A DNA stretch of 64,000 nt from JAFAXD01 sp963833605 (GCA_963833605.1 CAWHYZ010000009.1:1-64000); one strand, 5' to 3'; shown: positions 32,793-41,210, counted from the stretch's first letter. A program made the numbers and translations. The notes: a model not told the origin generated them from the letters alone.

Positions 32793-33233
32793 GTGAGATA
32801 TCTTGTATTCGCATTGGCACTTGTTGGCGCCGCGACAGCGGCGCGCGCGCAAGACGCGATTCCCGATCTCAAAGGCACCTGGTCGGGCAAGGGCAAGTCG
32901 ATCGTCTTCGGCAGCAACGCCCATCATCCCGGCGGGCCCACCGCGGCGGGTCCACCCCGCGTGCGCGACATCGAGGTCACCTACGTGATAGACGGACAGG
33001 ACGGGCGGCTCGCCTGGGGCCGGTCCTCGTCATCGACCGCCGATACCAAGGAGCCGTTTGCCTGGGCGATCTCGTCAGACAACAAGACCATCGTCGGCGC
33101 CGATATGGACGGCTATTTTCGGATTACCATGATGTCGCCGGACCGGATGGAGAAGTGCTACACCCACAATGGCCTCAGTCCGAGCGGATCCATCGTGGCG
33201 ACGTGTCACGTCGTGGAACGCGTAAAGAAATAA
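32793..33233 (+). CDS. small exported protein, GTW-family paralogue 3
   Basis: 146 residues from GTG at 32793 (an in-frame GTG at 32766 would add nine polar residues before the signal). Signal peptide YLVFALALVGAATAARAQ, then AIPDLKGTWSGKGKSIVFG, TYVIDGQDGRLAWGRSS, DNKTIVGADMDGYFRITM and a late cysteine pair (EKCYTHN, VATCHVV). The layout matches the proteins at 24285-24707 and 61123-61545: GTW opening, 'IDxQDGR..G' core and C-terminal cysteines. The molecular role is unknown; a small ligand-binding beta-barrel is plausible. Confidence 0.75.
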   Translation: MRYLVFALALVGAATAARAQDAIPDLKGTWSGKGKSIVFGSNAHHPGGPTAAGPPRVRDIEVTYVIDGQDGRLAWGRSSSSTADTKEPFAWAISSDNKTIVGADMDGYFRITMMSPDRMEKCYTHNGLSPSGSIVATCHVVERVKK

Positions 33234-33267
33234 ATCCGCGCGAACACGGTTTTCAGGAGAGAAGCCC

Positions 33268-33639
33268 ATGGCGGAAGCAGCAACCCTCAGCGCGCTGGCG
33301 TCGCGTTTCGTCGAAATCGAGTCGGTGCCGTGGATCGAGACCACGCCCGGCAACAAGATGAAGGTGCTCTATCACGACCCCGCGACCGACATGCTGACCA
33401 TCCTGGCGCGGCTCGAACCCGGCGCCGGCATCCCGGCGCATGTACACGAGGATCTTGAGCAGACCCTGGTGCTCGAGGGTTCACTGGTCGATGACGAGGG
33501 CGAGTGCAAGGCAGGGAATTTCGTCATCCGCGCCAAAGGCAGCCGTCACGCGCCGACGGCTCCCAATGGCTGTACCATGCTGGTGTTCTTCTTGAAGCCT
33601 ACGGCCGCGCTCAAGAAGACGCTGCTCAAGCGCGCCTGA
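33268..33639 (+). CDS. cupin-domain (ChrR-like) protein
   Basis: 123 residues. Single cupin: PGAGIPAHVHEDLEQTLVLE (metal-binding His, His, Glu), GEFVIRAKGSRHAPTAPNG-like second motif with the last His. It resembles the C-terminal cupin of ChrR-type anti-sigma factors and small free-standing cupins. AGGAGAG lies before the ATG. It follows paralogue 3 by 34 bp and may be co-transcribed. Metal and substrate unknown. Confidence 0.85.
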   Translation: MAEAATLSALASRFVEIESVPWIETTPGNKMKVLYHDPATDMLTILARLEPGAGIPAHVHEDLEQTLVLEGSLVDDEGECKAGNFVIRAKGSRHAPTAPNGCTMLVFFLKPTAALKKTLLKRA

Positions 33640-33737
33640 AGCGTCACGTGCGGCGGGGCCGACATCGGTTCGCGGTCAGTGCAGATCTGCAACAGTCGCA
33701 TTAAATGTTGCCGTGGTGTGCTGCCGCCGATCGCAAT

Positions 33738-33869
33738 ATGGCCCGGGTTCGTGTCAATAGTCGGCACGTGTCGGGGCCGGGGGATGTCATGTTGCTGGCG
33801 GGCATTGGGTGCGTGATCGCTGCGGTGATCGTTTCGACGCAACTCGTTCGAGATCACCTGGGGCGGTGA
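33738..33869 (+). CDS. possible very small membrane protein
   Basis: 43-codon frame; residues ~18-38 (VMLLAGIGCVIAAVIVSTQL) form a hydrophobic helix followed by a charged end. No strong ribosome binding site, so it is tentative. The rest of 33640-33972 shows nothing else. Confidence 0.3.
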   Translation: MARVRVNSRHVSGPGDVMLLAGIGCVIAAVIVSTQLVRDHLGR

Positions 33870-33972
33870 GACAGACAACCTCAGGGGAAGCGCGCCAATC
33901 TGGCCGGCGCATTCGGCATAACCAACATCACGAAAGCGCCAGCATCCCGATTCCTTGCGATCCGGATGCGCT

Positions 33973-35226
33973 CTAGTGCAGCACCATGCCGGTCAACGGC
34001 GCTAGCTCCACAATTCCGCCGGGATACGAAGCGCCGTAGAGATCGGTTAGGTCCTTGCCACCAACCTGCATTTTCGCGCTCCGGGTCGATGACGGATTGA
34101 GTACTGCGATCTGCTTTTCGAAATGCCGATAGAGGATGCCGGACCGCGGGTCGCGCCGCATCGCCTCATGGGCCAGGCCGATTGGCGTATCGTGCTCTGA
34201 AAACTGGTTCCCGTGGTAGGCCGCATCGTAGGGCACTGGCCAGGTCAAATAACTCTGTCCGCCTTTGATGAGCAGGAAAATCGCCAGCGCTGTTTGCTTC
34301 GCCGAATTCGTGACCGACACAACATCGGGCGAAATCTGATCGACGAGAATCAATCCTTTGGTTTGCGCCAATCGCGAAAACGCCGTCAGTTTCTTGACCA
34401 ACTTTTCATCCGTGAGGAATGGAGCAATGGCGTTGTTCCGCACATAGCCTTCTTCATCCAAGATCACTTCGATCGGAACCGCCATCTTTTCGTAACCCAG
34501 GGAGTTCGGATAGGAGGTCGTGTTGTTTTCATCCCAATAATGATTGACGGCCAGACAAAGACCATCCGCAGCCGATTTGTTCTTCAGAACCTGCATCCAG
34601 GCGCCGTACCCATCCGCGATGGCGGGGTCTCCGTAGACCGCCCCGCTGTAGAGACGGTGAAAACCTCCGTCGTTGTATCCGCACACGTTACCGCCGCTTG
34701 GGCTTATGTTGTCGATCGCTATCCCGTCGGCATTCTGAACTTGAGCCCTGGCCTTGACCTCCTGATAAATCCTGTCCTGCACACCCGGATTCTGGATGTT
34801 CATCGGTGTGTAATTCGTATCGTTGAACTCATAGGCGACGCTGGTTTGATCGCAGCGATATGCAATCCAGTCTGGATGATTGGCCAGATACCAGTTCGTC
34901 GGTCGCGCCGTGTAGTCGTACTCGCGGTCGCCCATCGCGTATGTGAATGTGTGCGTTCCGGGAACTTTGACATCGCTTCCGGCTCCGTTATCGGCCCAAA
35001 TCACATCCACGCCGGCAAGAATGCCGCGCTGATCCTGCGGAATGCCATAGGTTTGAATCTGCGCCTTGCCGATCCGCGTTTCGGTCGAGGGCAGCGAAGC
35101 GCATGGATAGGGAAATGTGCCATTGTCTGGAGGAGCGAAGTAGGACGATGTACCTGTCGCCGCGATAGTTGTGAGTGCCAGAACAGCCGTAGCAATTTCA
35201 CTGCGCATCAATAAAACCCGCGTCAT
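33973..35226 (-). CDS. exported GHL15-like putative glycoside hydrolase
   Basis: 417 residues from MTRVLLMRSEIATAVLALTT with a signal peptide. The catalytic barrel style of the 'hypothetical glycosyl hydrolase' group is seen: DYTARPTNWYLANHPDWIAY, EFNDTNYTPMNIQNPGVQDR, DGIAIDNISPSGGNVCGYND (likely acidic active-site strand), VPIEVILDEEGYVRNN (second acidic cluster) and HEAMRRDPRSGILYRHFEKQ near the end. It would act on an extracellular polysaccharide, substrate unknown. The longer frame upstream to 35340 lacks a signal at its start. Base composition is slightly lower in GC than its neighbours, hinting at transfer. Confidence 0.7.
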   Translation of the reverse strand: MTRVLLMRSEIATAVLALTTIAATGTSSYFAPPDNGTFPYPCASLPSTETRIGKAQIQTYGIPQDQRGILAGVDVIWADNGAGSDVKVPGTHTFTYAMGDREYDYTARPTNWYLANHPDWIAYRCDQTSVAYEFNDTNYTPMNIQNPGVQDRIYQEVKARAQVQNADGIAIDNISPSGGNVCGYNDGGFHRLYSGAVYGDPAIADGYGAWMQVLKNKSAADGLCLAVNHYWDENNTTSYPNSLGYEKMAVPIEVILDEEGYVRNNAIAPFLTDEKLVKKLTAFSRLAQTKGLILVDQISPDVVSVTNSAKQTALAIFLLIKGGQSYLTWPVPYDAAYHGNQFSEHDTPIGLAHEAMRRDPRSGILYRHFEKQIAVLNPSSTRSAKMQVGGKDLTDLYGASYPGGIVELAPLTGMVLH

Positions 35227-35336
35227 TGATGATCCGGCTGTCTCATGTTCTTCCTCCTGTTGCCGCAGCACGGCGCTCGCAGGGGACTTCCCGCTCCACA
35301 TCTCGGGCAAATCTGCCGTCCGGGACCGTGTTCTGC

Positions 35337-35483
35337 TCACCCCATGAACTCGCCGGTCACGGTTTTTTTGCCCCTCGATTCATAGGTCACTTTCCCGTTG
35401 CCGAACTTCAGCACGCGACGGACCTGACCCAGTGCCGTCAGGTAGCACTTGTTGACGCTGATTTCACCGATCGAAATTCCCAT
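35337..35483 (-). CDS. very small hypothetical protein
   Basis: 48 residues from MGISIGEISVNKCYLTALGQ; GGGAG lies seven bases before this ATG. It continues VRRVLKFGNGKVTYESRGKK, a recurrent short Bradyrhizobium protein with an SH3-like look. The long upstream frame to 35714 is repetitive and not coding. 35484-35770 holds no other gene. Confidence 0.6.
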   Translation of the reverse strand: MGISIGEISVNKCYLTALGQVRRVLKFGNGKVTYESRGKKTVTGEFMG

Positions 35484-35770
35484 CTGCATCTCCCGCTCGT
35501 GGCCAGCTTCCGAAAAGATAGCACGCCCGCGGGTGTCGCGTGGCCGTCTTGACCGGTCTCGCGCGTCGGGCGGCCCGCAGGTGCGAATTTCGGCAGGTGC
35601 GCCCCGCGCCGCAGGGTCGGCCGGGAGCTTGCGAATATTCAATGCGTGCGAGATCGCGTGGAGCGGCGCCGGGCGCTTTGGCTGTGGAAATGCCGCTAAC
35701 GGTCCGCCTTTCAAGCTGACCCACTACATAGTGGCGAGCGTCATCGATGGGCCGTGCGGTTGCTTCGGCT

Positions 35771-36454
35771 GTAGCGGTAGGGACGTGCGTTTCATCGCAC
35801 GCCCCCCGCCCAGATCCGTACGTGCGGCTTTCCCGCATACGGCTCCCACCTCGGGTGTATGACGGCAAATGCTTGCCGTATACGCTCCAGCGCCTGTGTC
35901 ACGCGAGCCTGGCGCTGCGTCCAGTGCGTGCTTTGCTGGTGCGCATTCCCCTTGGCCCCCGCCCTTCGCTCCACCAACTCCGCGGCGTTTGCTCCTGCAG
36001 ATGCCTCCGCAGCGAGTTCCTTCGCTCTGTTCGCCGGCTTCATTGCTACTATGACGGGGTCCGACTTCTCGGGTCCGTGCATCATCGGCTCCGGCTCCTC
36101 GCCTTCCCGATGCGGACCGCCGTACTCGGCACACAACACGTGACAACGGCGGCCAGACGCGAGATCTCCCAGGTTCCGATGCGATCCCTTTGCACGTGAT
36201 GTGGCCTTAGACCCCGGCAGGGCGTCAGCACCTCGCATAACGGTGCCGCACATGTTGCCTTCGAGCGAATGAAAACCCTCGGCCCCTGCAATGTCTGATC
36301 TTTCGTGGCTCAATCCCACACCCCATGCAATCGCTGTGTACGCTTCGTCACCACTGTCGCCAGGGGTCACGCAACACTCGCTACCAAGCGGACGCTACTC
36401 CTTACTTGGGCCGGACTTCCACCGGCTGGATCGCGCCAGCTTTGCCTGGCGCAC
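35771..36454 (-). mobile_element. ORF-deleted group II intron, copy 1
   Basis: On the minus strand the element begins GTGCGCCAGG (group II 5' consensus GUGYG) at 36454 and ends with a domain V/VI pair near 35771. EBS1 is TCATTC (plus-strand GAATGA, 36267-36272), which pairs with the last six exon bases GAATGA; GATCA upstream of it can pair with exon TGATC as EBS2. The reverse-transcriptase gene is reduced to its first ~85 codons (MMHGPEKSDPVIVAMKPANR ... QALERIRQA) joined directly to the end of the ORF (RWEPYAGKPHVRIW), so it cannot splice or move unaided by its own protein. Copy 2 at 48166-48851 has the same deletion. Confidence 0.85.
35813..35845 (-). ncRNA. group II intron domain V, copy 1
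   Basis: Minus strand GAGCCGTATGCGG ... CCGCACGTACGGATC: the 33-nt catalytic domain V hairpin with its GAAA loop, AGC near the 5' side and the internal bulge. Domain VI follows toward 35771 (CGTGCG ATGAAA CGCACG stem). Confidence 0.85.
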
Positions 36455-36476
36455 TCATTCGATCACCACGTTGGCG

Positions 36477-36749
36477 TTAGTCGGGAATCACACGCGCCTC
36501 TAGGACGTCGACGCTTTCAATGTAACTCTTGCCCGACCAGCCCCTCGCATTCTTTTGTGCTCGCGCCAGACTGCCGGCCCATTCGGCACGGATGTACGGC
36601 TCGCGAGCGTTGAGGCCGTCATGCGCCACGTGGCCACGAATGTGGATCACCACGCAATGCGTATAGGTCAAGGTATGGCTCGACCGCGTGTAGACGTGCC
36701 CCCGGCTGTCAGTCGCCTCAAAATTGGCCATGGGGTCGGACATGGCCAC
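36477..36749 (-). CDS. hypothetical protein
   Basis: 90 residues from MAMSDPMANFEATDSRGHVY. It contains RSSHTLTYTHCVVIHIRGHV and WAGSLARAQKNARGWSGKSY, with a mixed beta pattern and no membrane segment. The stop codon is 20 bp before the intron 5' end on the same strand, so the intron sits just after this gene. No family recognised. Confidence 0.5.
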   Translation of the reverse strand: MAMSDPMANFEATDSRGHVYTRSSHTLTYTHCVVIHIRGHVAHDGLNAREPYIRAEWAGSLARAQKNARGWSGKSYIESVDVLEARVIPD

Positions 36750-36946
36750 GCGCCCATGGCGATCTCAAGGCCGATCAGACTGGCGCGGCCGAAACGATGG
36801 ATGCTGGCCCCTGCCGCAATGTCGTTCAGGAACTTCAAATCGAGAAGCGGCACTAGAATCATATACTTGCTAGTGTCCGTTTGTTTCCGAAGTTCGTGTC
36901 AGAGGATGCCGGCATGTATCACGAACTTCGGAAACCGGGCACTAGG

Positions 36947-37060
36947 AACGCGCTTGTCGCCAGACACCGCGACCGGCCCTATCGCTCCGGGCGATCTCCT
37001 GATTGGATCAAGGTGAAGAACCCAAACGCGCCAGCGACGACCTGGGTGATCGAGCGATGA
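36947..37060 (+). pseudogene. DNA ligase tail fragment, third copy
   Basis: NALVARHRDRPYRSGRSPDW followed by IKVKNPNAPATTWVIER and TGA. Same ligase C-terminus as at 11619 and 11992, with its last residues replaced. The TGA overlaps the next ATG as ATGA. Nothing else of a ligase is present. Confidence 0.75.
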
Positions 37061-37320
37061 GAAGGATGTGGATTTGGCTCGAAAGAAGATCACGGGAGCG
37101 GCGCGCGAAAAAGTATCTGCAAGCTTACCCCGACGACGAACCGGCCGTTTTGAGGATCCTCGACACGCTCGCAACACCCCGGCAACCAGAGAGCGCAAGA
37201 GATGTGGCCGAAATGGCCGCCGGCAGAAAGTTGTCCGAGGCTGAATGGGCGTCCTTCAGTCGCCGATGGCAGCGTGCTTGGACCGCGATCGTCTCACCGA
37301 CTAAAGTTTCAAACCGGTGA
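37057..37320 (+). CDS. small hypothetical protein
   Basis: 87 residues starting MRRMWIWLERRSRERRAKKY. A basic N-terminus is followed by LQAYPDDEPAVLRILDTLAT and AGRKLSEAEWASFSRRWQRA, all helical. No signal or membrane segment. Coupled by ATGA to the ligase tail. Function unknown. Confidence 0.55.
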   Translation: MRRMWIWLERRSRERRAKKYLQAYPDDEPAVLRILDTLATPRQPESARDVAEMAAGRKLSEAEWASFSRRWQRAWTAIVSPTKVSNR

Positions 37321-37512
37321 GCGAGGGAACACAAGCCTTGAACCCCAAGCAGCCGCACGGCCGCCGATGATGCTCGGCAACATGCGCGGAATGGGCATGC
37401 GCGGACTGGATGCGACCAAATTCACTCGCCGCTGAATTCCCACGATATCGCACCGTCTGGCGGTGCGCTCCCCCGCACCCCGAATGCGGCAGTGACTAGA
37501 TAAGCTCCAGCC

Positions 37513-37635
37513 ATGGGCCACAACCGCCGAGCGCAGGAACGCGAGCGCGCCGCCGCCGAGCAGGCGGCCAGGGCAAAGCGCGCCGAGGCCGAGCGCCGCG
37601 CGGAGCGTTCTTACCCTACGGCGGTAGTGTGCTAA
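37513..37635 (+). pseudogene. truncated 'MGxNRRAQER' module
   Basis: 40 codons: MGHNRRAQERERAAAEQAAR, AKRAEAERRAERSYPTAVVC. The basic helix of the zinc-ribbon family at 26203 is kept, the ribbon is gone. Confidence 0.55.
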
Positions 37636-37735
37636 TTCCGGGCTGAATTAACTATTTTTACTCACAGGGCCTTAGTCGCTGGAACGACTTTCCGCTGCGG
37701 TGCATATGTGAAAGTACACATGCCGGGCTAGGACT

Positions 37736-37939
37736 ATGAGTGATCGTTCCAAAGCATATAGGGCTTGGTCTACGGAATGTTTGGATTGGGCGCAGCAAAC
37801 CACTAACAATTCCATCCGTCTTGCGTTTCTCACCATGGCACAACGCTGGATGGACTTAGCTAACGAGACCGAACGCCCGGTAGTTGGCCAGCAGCAGCAA
37901 CAAATCCAGCCACCCGACCCGGAAGGTGGGGGCGCATAA
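37736..37939 (+). CDS. small hypothetical protein
   Basis: 67 residues: MSDRSKAYRAWSTECLDWAQ, then NSIRLAFLTMAQRWMDLANE and a glutamine-rich end. A common Bradyrhizobium type of short helical protein ('ECL..A..T.....R..FL.MAQRWLDLA'); the product at 40984-41163 is a distant member. Followed at once by a hairpin that probably ends its transcript. Confidence 0.7.
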   Translation: MSDRSKAYRAWSTECLDWAQQTTNNSIRLAFLTMAQRWMDLANETERPVVGQQQQQIQPPDPEGGGA

Positions 37940-37967
37940 TAGGCCGCCTCAGTTGGCGGCTCATTTT
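37940..37967 (+). terminator. stop-linked hairpin terminator
   Basis: TAGGCCGCCTCAGTTGGCGG then CTCATTTT: GCCGCC/GGCGGC stem right after the stop codon. Near-identical hairpins follow the genes ending at 50127 and 51553. Confidence 0.65.
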
Positions 37968-38021
37968 ACCGCGACCGACCACCGCTTGCCGGCATTCGCC
38001 CGGTGCGGCTAGCCTTCGGCC

Positions 38022-38096
38022 ATGGGCGCCCACCGCCGAGCGCAGGAACGCGCCGCCGCACGTGCGGCAGCCGATGCCAAGTGCAAGGCGTCTTGA
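38022..38096 (+). pseudogene. truncated 'MGxxRRAQER' module
   Basis: 24 codons: MGAHRRAQERAAARAAADAK, CKAS. Shares its upstream 40 bp (GCGCTTGCC-like, ...GGCCATGG) with the copy at 41211. Confidence 0.5.
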
Positions 38097-38259
38097 CCCC
38101 TCCCGTTGTCGTTTCGTCGAACGTTCTCGTTCACGTTGGGGGTGGTGTCTTAATTCCGAAGCTTTTGTCCTAATTTGAATTGCGCACTGTCCTAATTTGA
38201 TTTTGGCTTGTTGGCTTCTGTGAATTGTCGGCAACCCGACAGAGGAACTGTTGTTGCCC

Positions 38260-38493
38260 GTAGGAGTGAAGATAGAAAGATTAGAGGTTGGGAATTGAAA
38301 GGAGATGTAGGGTTTTAAGAGAATGAAAGATATGGATAAGAAAAGTTAAAATAGAATAGAGTTTAAAAGGTAGATTGATAAGGAATTAATTGAGGGAGAG
38401 AAGATATAAGATATAGAGAAAAGAAGAGAAAGTATAGAGTAAGATTATATAAATATGGGTAAGGAAGATTGAGAAGGGGTTTATAGATGAAGA
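38260..38493. other. 234-nt tract without any C
   Basis: From after C 38259 to before C 38494 the plus strand has no cytosine. Over 38281-38460 the count is A 84, G 51, T 45. Every frame has many stops, so it is non-coding. It ends next to the decayed IS3 copy, where the front half of the IS should be. It is purine-rich (about 75 percent) in a genome of roughly 60 percent GC. Confidence 0.95.
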
Positions 38494-39505
38494 CGCCAGA
38501 GCGGCTGATCTTCTTCAGGAATACGAGGCGAAGATCGCGGCACTAGAACGCATGGTCGGGAGGTAGGCACTCGAAATCGAGTTTCTAAAGGGGGCGCTGA
38601 AAAACGCACTGCGGCGAGAAGCGCGAGTACATCCGTCATCACCGGCCTGTGGTGTCTCGAGTCACCGAAGGATGCCGTCTGATGAGGCCTGCCGCGCTCT
38701 ACCTATTACGACGCGCAGCGGTGAAAGCTGACGACGCTGCGATCGTCGCGAATATGACTGCGATCTGCGATGAATTTGAGGCCTATGGCTATCGCCGGGT
38801 TGGCGCTGAGCTTCGCCATCAAGGGATCGTCGTTAATTACCAAGAAGATCGCCGCCTGATGAGCGAGTATGACATGCAGCCAAGCGCCGAGAGGCGGTTC
38901 GTGGCCACCACCGACAGCGACCACGACGGCCAATCTTCCCGGACCTCTCCCGCGACAGGATAGTCGATGGCCCGAACCAGCTCTGGCTGGCGGACATCAC
39001 CTACATCGCAATCGCGAAGGTCTTCGTCTACCTGGCGGTCGTTATTGAGCCTGGTCACGAAGCGAAGTCGGCTACGCGATCAGCCGCATAGATCGATAAG
39101 CGCGTTGCCGTTGCGACTCTGAAAACGGCGATACGAAGAAGGCTAGCGCCGAAGGGCTGCATCCACCACTCGGATCGCGGTTCGCAATACGCTTCCGAGC
39201 CGTATCGCCACATACTCGCCGACCATGGCCTCGTCGGCTCCATGGGGCGGCGCGGCAATCCCTACGACAATGCCAAGGCCGAGAGCTTCATGAAGACCCT
39301 TAAGGTCGAGGCCGTCTATTTAATGGATTACGAAACCTTCGAAAACGTGACAGCCGACCTTCCACGTTTTATCGATGAGGTCTACAACACCCGCAGGCTC
39401 CACTCCGCGCTTGGCTACCTCAGCCCAGCACAGTTCGAGGATCACCACGCCCGGCAGACGGTCAAAACCGCCGCATGATCCTGTCCAGCTTTAGGGGCGC
39501 ACTCA
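38494..39505 (+). pseudogene. IS3-family element, decayed copy A
   Basis: Remains of OrfA (ADLLQEYEAKIAALERMVGR, EIEFLKGAL) and OrfB (YGYRRVGAELRHQGIVVN, then LWLADITYIAIAKVF, CIHHSDRGSQYASEPYRH, YDNAKAESFMKTLKVEA, PRFIDEVYNTRRLHSALGYL). The rve-type DDE integrase core is present but several frame changes break it. The right end is probably at 39505 (inverted repeat TGAGTGCGCCCCTAAAGC read inward). The left part is lost at the C-free tract. A relative in reverse orientation lies at 42340-43215. Confidence 0.85.
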
Positions 39506-40372
39506 AAGACCGGACATGTTTTCCCGGTTTGAGCGCGATGCGATGAACTCGCGCGGAGAACGATATCCGAGAGCTCGGTGCGGGTGAACTGTGTTGTAAT
39601 GTTCGAACCAGTGCGGCAACGAGCGCATCACCGTTTCAGCATTGGGCGAAGGCGAGACGCGGGCGTAGTCTCGCTTGATTGTGCGCACGAAGGCTTCCGC
39701 CATTCCATTTGATTGCGGGCTCTCCACTGGCGTAGTTCGGGGTTCGAAGCCGATCTCTCGCGCAAAGCGCTTGGTCTCATGCGCGATGTAACCGGAGCCG
39801 TTGTCGGTCAACCATTCGATGGTCTCTGGCAACCGGTTGACCGGTCCGAAGCGATAATCCACCGCTGTGACCATGAGATCGCGCACGTCCTCGCTTTTGA
39901 TCCCCTCGGTGGTGGCGACAAAACCCATGGCCTCGCGGTCGCAGCAGTCGAGCGCGAATGCGACCCGGACCTTCTCGCCGTTGTCGCAGGGCAGTTCGAA
40001 GCCGTCCGAGCACCAACGCAAGTTGGAACGGTCAACGGCGATGCGACCATTGTGACGACGCTTGTCGCTGCCGCCCGCGTGGCGGTTGAGCAGTAGGCCG
40101 TGGGCCTTCATGATCCGATAGATGCGTTTGTGATTGGGAGGTGGGAGCCTTTGGGCCCAGGCCGCGCGCCGCAAGACAGCCCAGACCCGGCGATAGCCAT
40201 AGGTTGGCGTCTCACCAATCACCGCTTTGATCTCGGCAACCAGATCGGCGTCGGGCTGAGGTGGCCGTCCAAGAGGCTTGGCGATGGGCGCTTTGATCTG
40301 GACCGCGATGTTCGAGCGCGCCAAGTCGAGTGCGTCGCAGACCGTCTTCATCGCAAACCGTCCCTGGGCCAC
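39503..40372 (-). CDS. IS3-family transposase OrfB
   Basis: 289 residues: HTH_21-like VCDALDLARSNIAVQIKAPI, TPTYGYRRVWAVLRRAAWAQ, then the DDE rve domain with LRWCSDGFELPCDNGEKV (first Asp), EWLTDNGSGYIAHETKRF (second Asp) and SPQSNGMAEAFVRTIKRDYA (Glu). Intact. It is read as an OrfAB fusion after -1 frameshifting at the A7 run in OrfA (plus-strand 40391-40397). Its right-hand element end is near 40809; the left end adjoins copy A near 39506. Confidence 0.92.
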   Translation of the reverse strand: MAQGRFAMKTVCDALDLARSNIAVQIKAPIAKPLGRPPQPDADLVAEIKAVIGETPTYGYRRVWAVLRRAAWAQRLPPPNHKRIYRIMKAHGLLLNRHAGGSDKRRHNGRIAVDRSNLRWCSDGFELPCDNGEKVRVAFALDCCDREAMGFVATTEGIKSEDVRDLMVTAVDYRFGPVNRLPETIEWLTDNGSGYIAHETKRFAREIGFEPRTTPVESPQSNGMAEAFVRTIKRDYARVSPSPNAETVMRSLPHWFEHYNTVHPHRALGYRSPREFIASRSNRENMSGL

Positions 40373-40746
40373 GACAGCGACCGCAACAGGTGTTTTTTTG
40401 AGCCCGCGGCGACTTCAAGAGCCTCCTTGAGGATCTCGGCCTCCAGCGTCTTCTTGCCGAGCAGCCGCTGCAGTTCGCGGACCTGGCTCTGCAGCGAACG
40501 GTACTCAGACGCGGGCACCACGGCCTCTTCGGATTGCGTCGCCGTCAAAGCGCCCTGTGACGCCAGCCGCCGCCAAAGGAACAACTGGTTTGGCGCGATG
40601 CCGTGGCGGCGGGCCACCAGACTGACCGTGACGCCCGGCTCATAGGTCTCGCCCACGATCGCCAACTTCTCCGCCGGTGTCCTGCGCCGGCGGCGCTCAG
40701 GCCCGCTCAGGACCTCACTCTTCGGGATGTTACCAGTCATAGTCAC
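40348..40746 (-). CDS. IS3-family transposase OrfA
   Basis: 132 residues of the IS2/IS3 OrfA type: RRRRTPAEKLAIVGETYEPG, VSLVARRHGIAPNQLFLWRR (helix-turn-helix) and the leucine zipper YRSLQSQVRELQRLLGKKTL, EAEILKEALEVA. The sequence C-AAAAAAA-C in phase as A AAA AAA (TCA AAA AAA) is a standard -1 frameshift site; slipping gives SKKTPVAVAVVAQGRF and joins OrfB. Confidence 0.92.
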   Translation of the reverse strand: MTMTGNIPKSEVLSGPERRRRRTPAEKLAIVGETYEPGVTVSLVARRHGIAPNQLFLWRRLASQGALTATQSEEAVVPASEYRSLQSQVRELQRLLGKKTLEAEILKEALEVAAGSKKHLLRSLSWPRDGLR

Positions 40747-40877
40747 GACATTACTCCTACCTCTTATCGAAGTGGGAGAACGTGTCCGGTTAATTAGGGG
40801 GCCGCTTCAGGAACCAAAACACTGGCTTGTGCATATTTACGTTTGAAAAGTGCGATGGGTCATGTGGAGAAAGGCAC

Positions 40878-40979
40878 ATGGACCAGAACGACATTTCGGC
40901 ACGTATTTTCATTTTTGCGACTGCCTTGTCAGCTGTCTTCTTCGGCTCCATAGCGGTCGCGCTCAGTTGGCTTGGCTAA
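40878..40979 (+). CDS. 33-residue membrane peptide, copy 1
   Basis: MDQNDISARIFIFATALSAV followed by FFGSIAVALSWLG: a single hydrophobic helix with a short polar head. GGAGAAAGG precedes the ATG. It has a conserved 68-nt leader starting GGAACCAAAA at 40810, directly behind the IS3 right end. The product at 49406-49507 has the same length and an almost identical C-terminus. Function unknown. Confidence 0.65.
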   Translation: MDQNDISARIFIFATALSAVFFGSIAVALSWLG

Positions 40980-40983
40980 GGCC

Positions 40984-41163
40984 ATGCCCGGACTTCTCAA
41001 CAATCCGACGCACTGGCAGTTGCGAGCCGAAGAAACCCGTCTGCTAGCATCCCAGCTTGTGGATCCCGAGGCTAAGGCAACCATCCTCAAGATCGCCGAC
41101 GAATACGACCGGCTGGCACGGCGTGCGCTCGCGCGGATGCAGGAGGCGTCCGCGCCGAAGTAG
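40984..41163 (+). CDS. small hypothetical protein
   Basis: 59 residues: MPGLLNNPTHWQLRAEETRL, ASQLVDPEAKATILKIADEY, DRLARRALARMQ. Helical, same general type as 37736-37939. It starts four bases after the membrane peptide stop and is probably coupled to it. Confidence 0.7.
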   Translation: MPGLLNNPTHWQLRAEETRLLASQLVDPEAKATILKIADEYDRLARRALARMQEASAPK

Positions 41164-41210
41164 GCTCCCGACCGAGCGCCGCTTGCCCCGCGTTTGCCTG
41201 GTGCTCGGCC

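Noticed and set aside
35792..36370. 192-codon minus-strand frame as a protein gene
   Set aside because: It runs through group II intron RNA domains and joins the start of the maturase to its end across a deletion; not a functional protein.
40810..40877. GGAACC in the small-peptide leaders as an EcfG (general stress sigma) -35 box
   Set aside because: No CGTT-type -10 box at 16-18 bp was seen in any of the three leaders.
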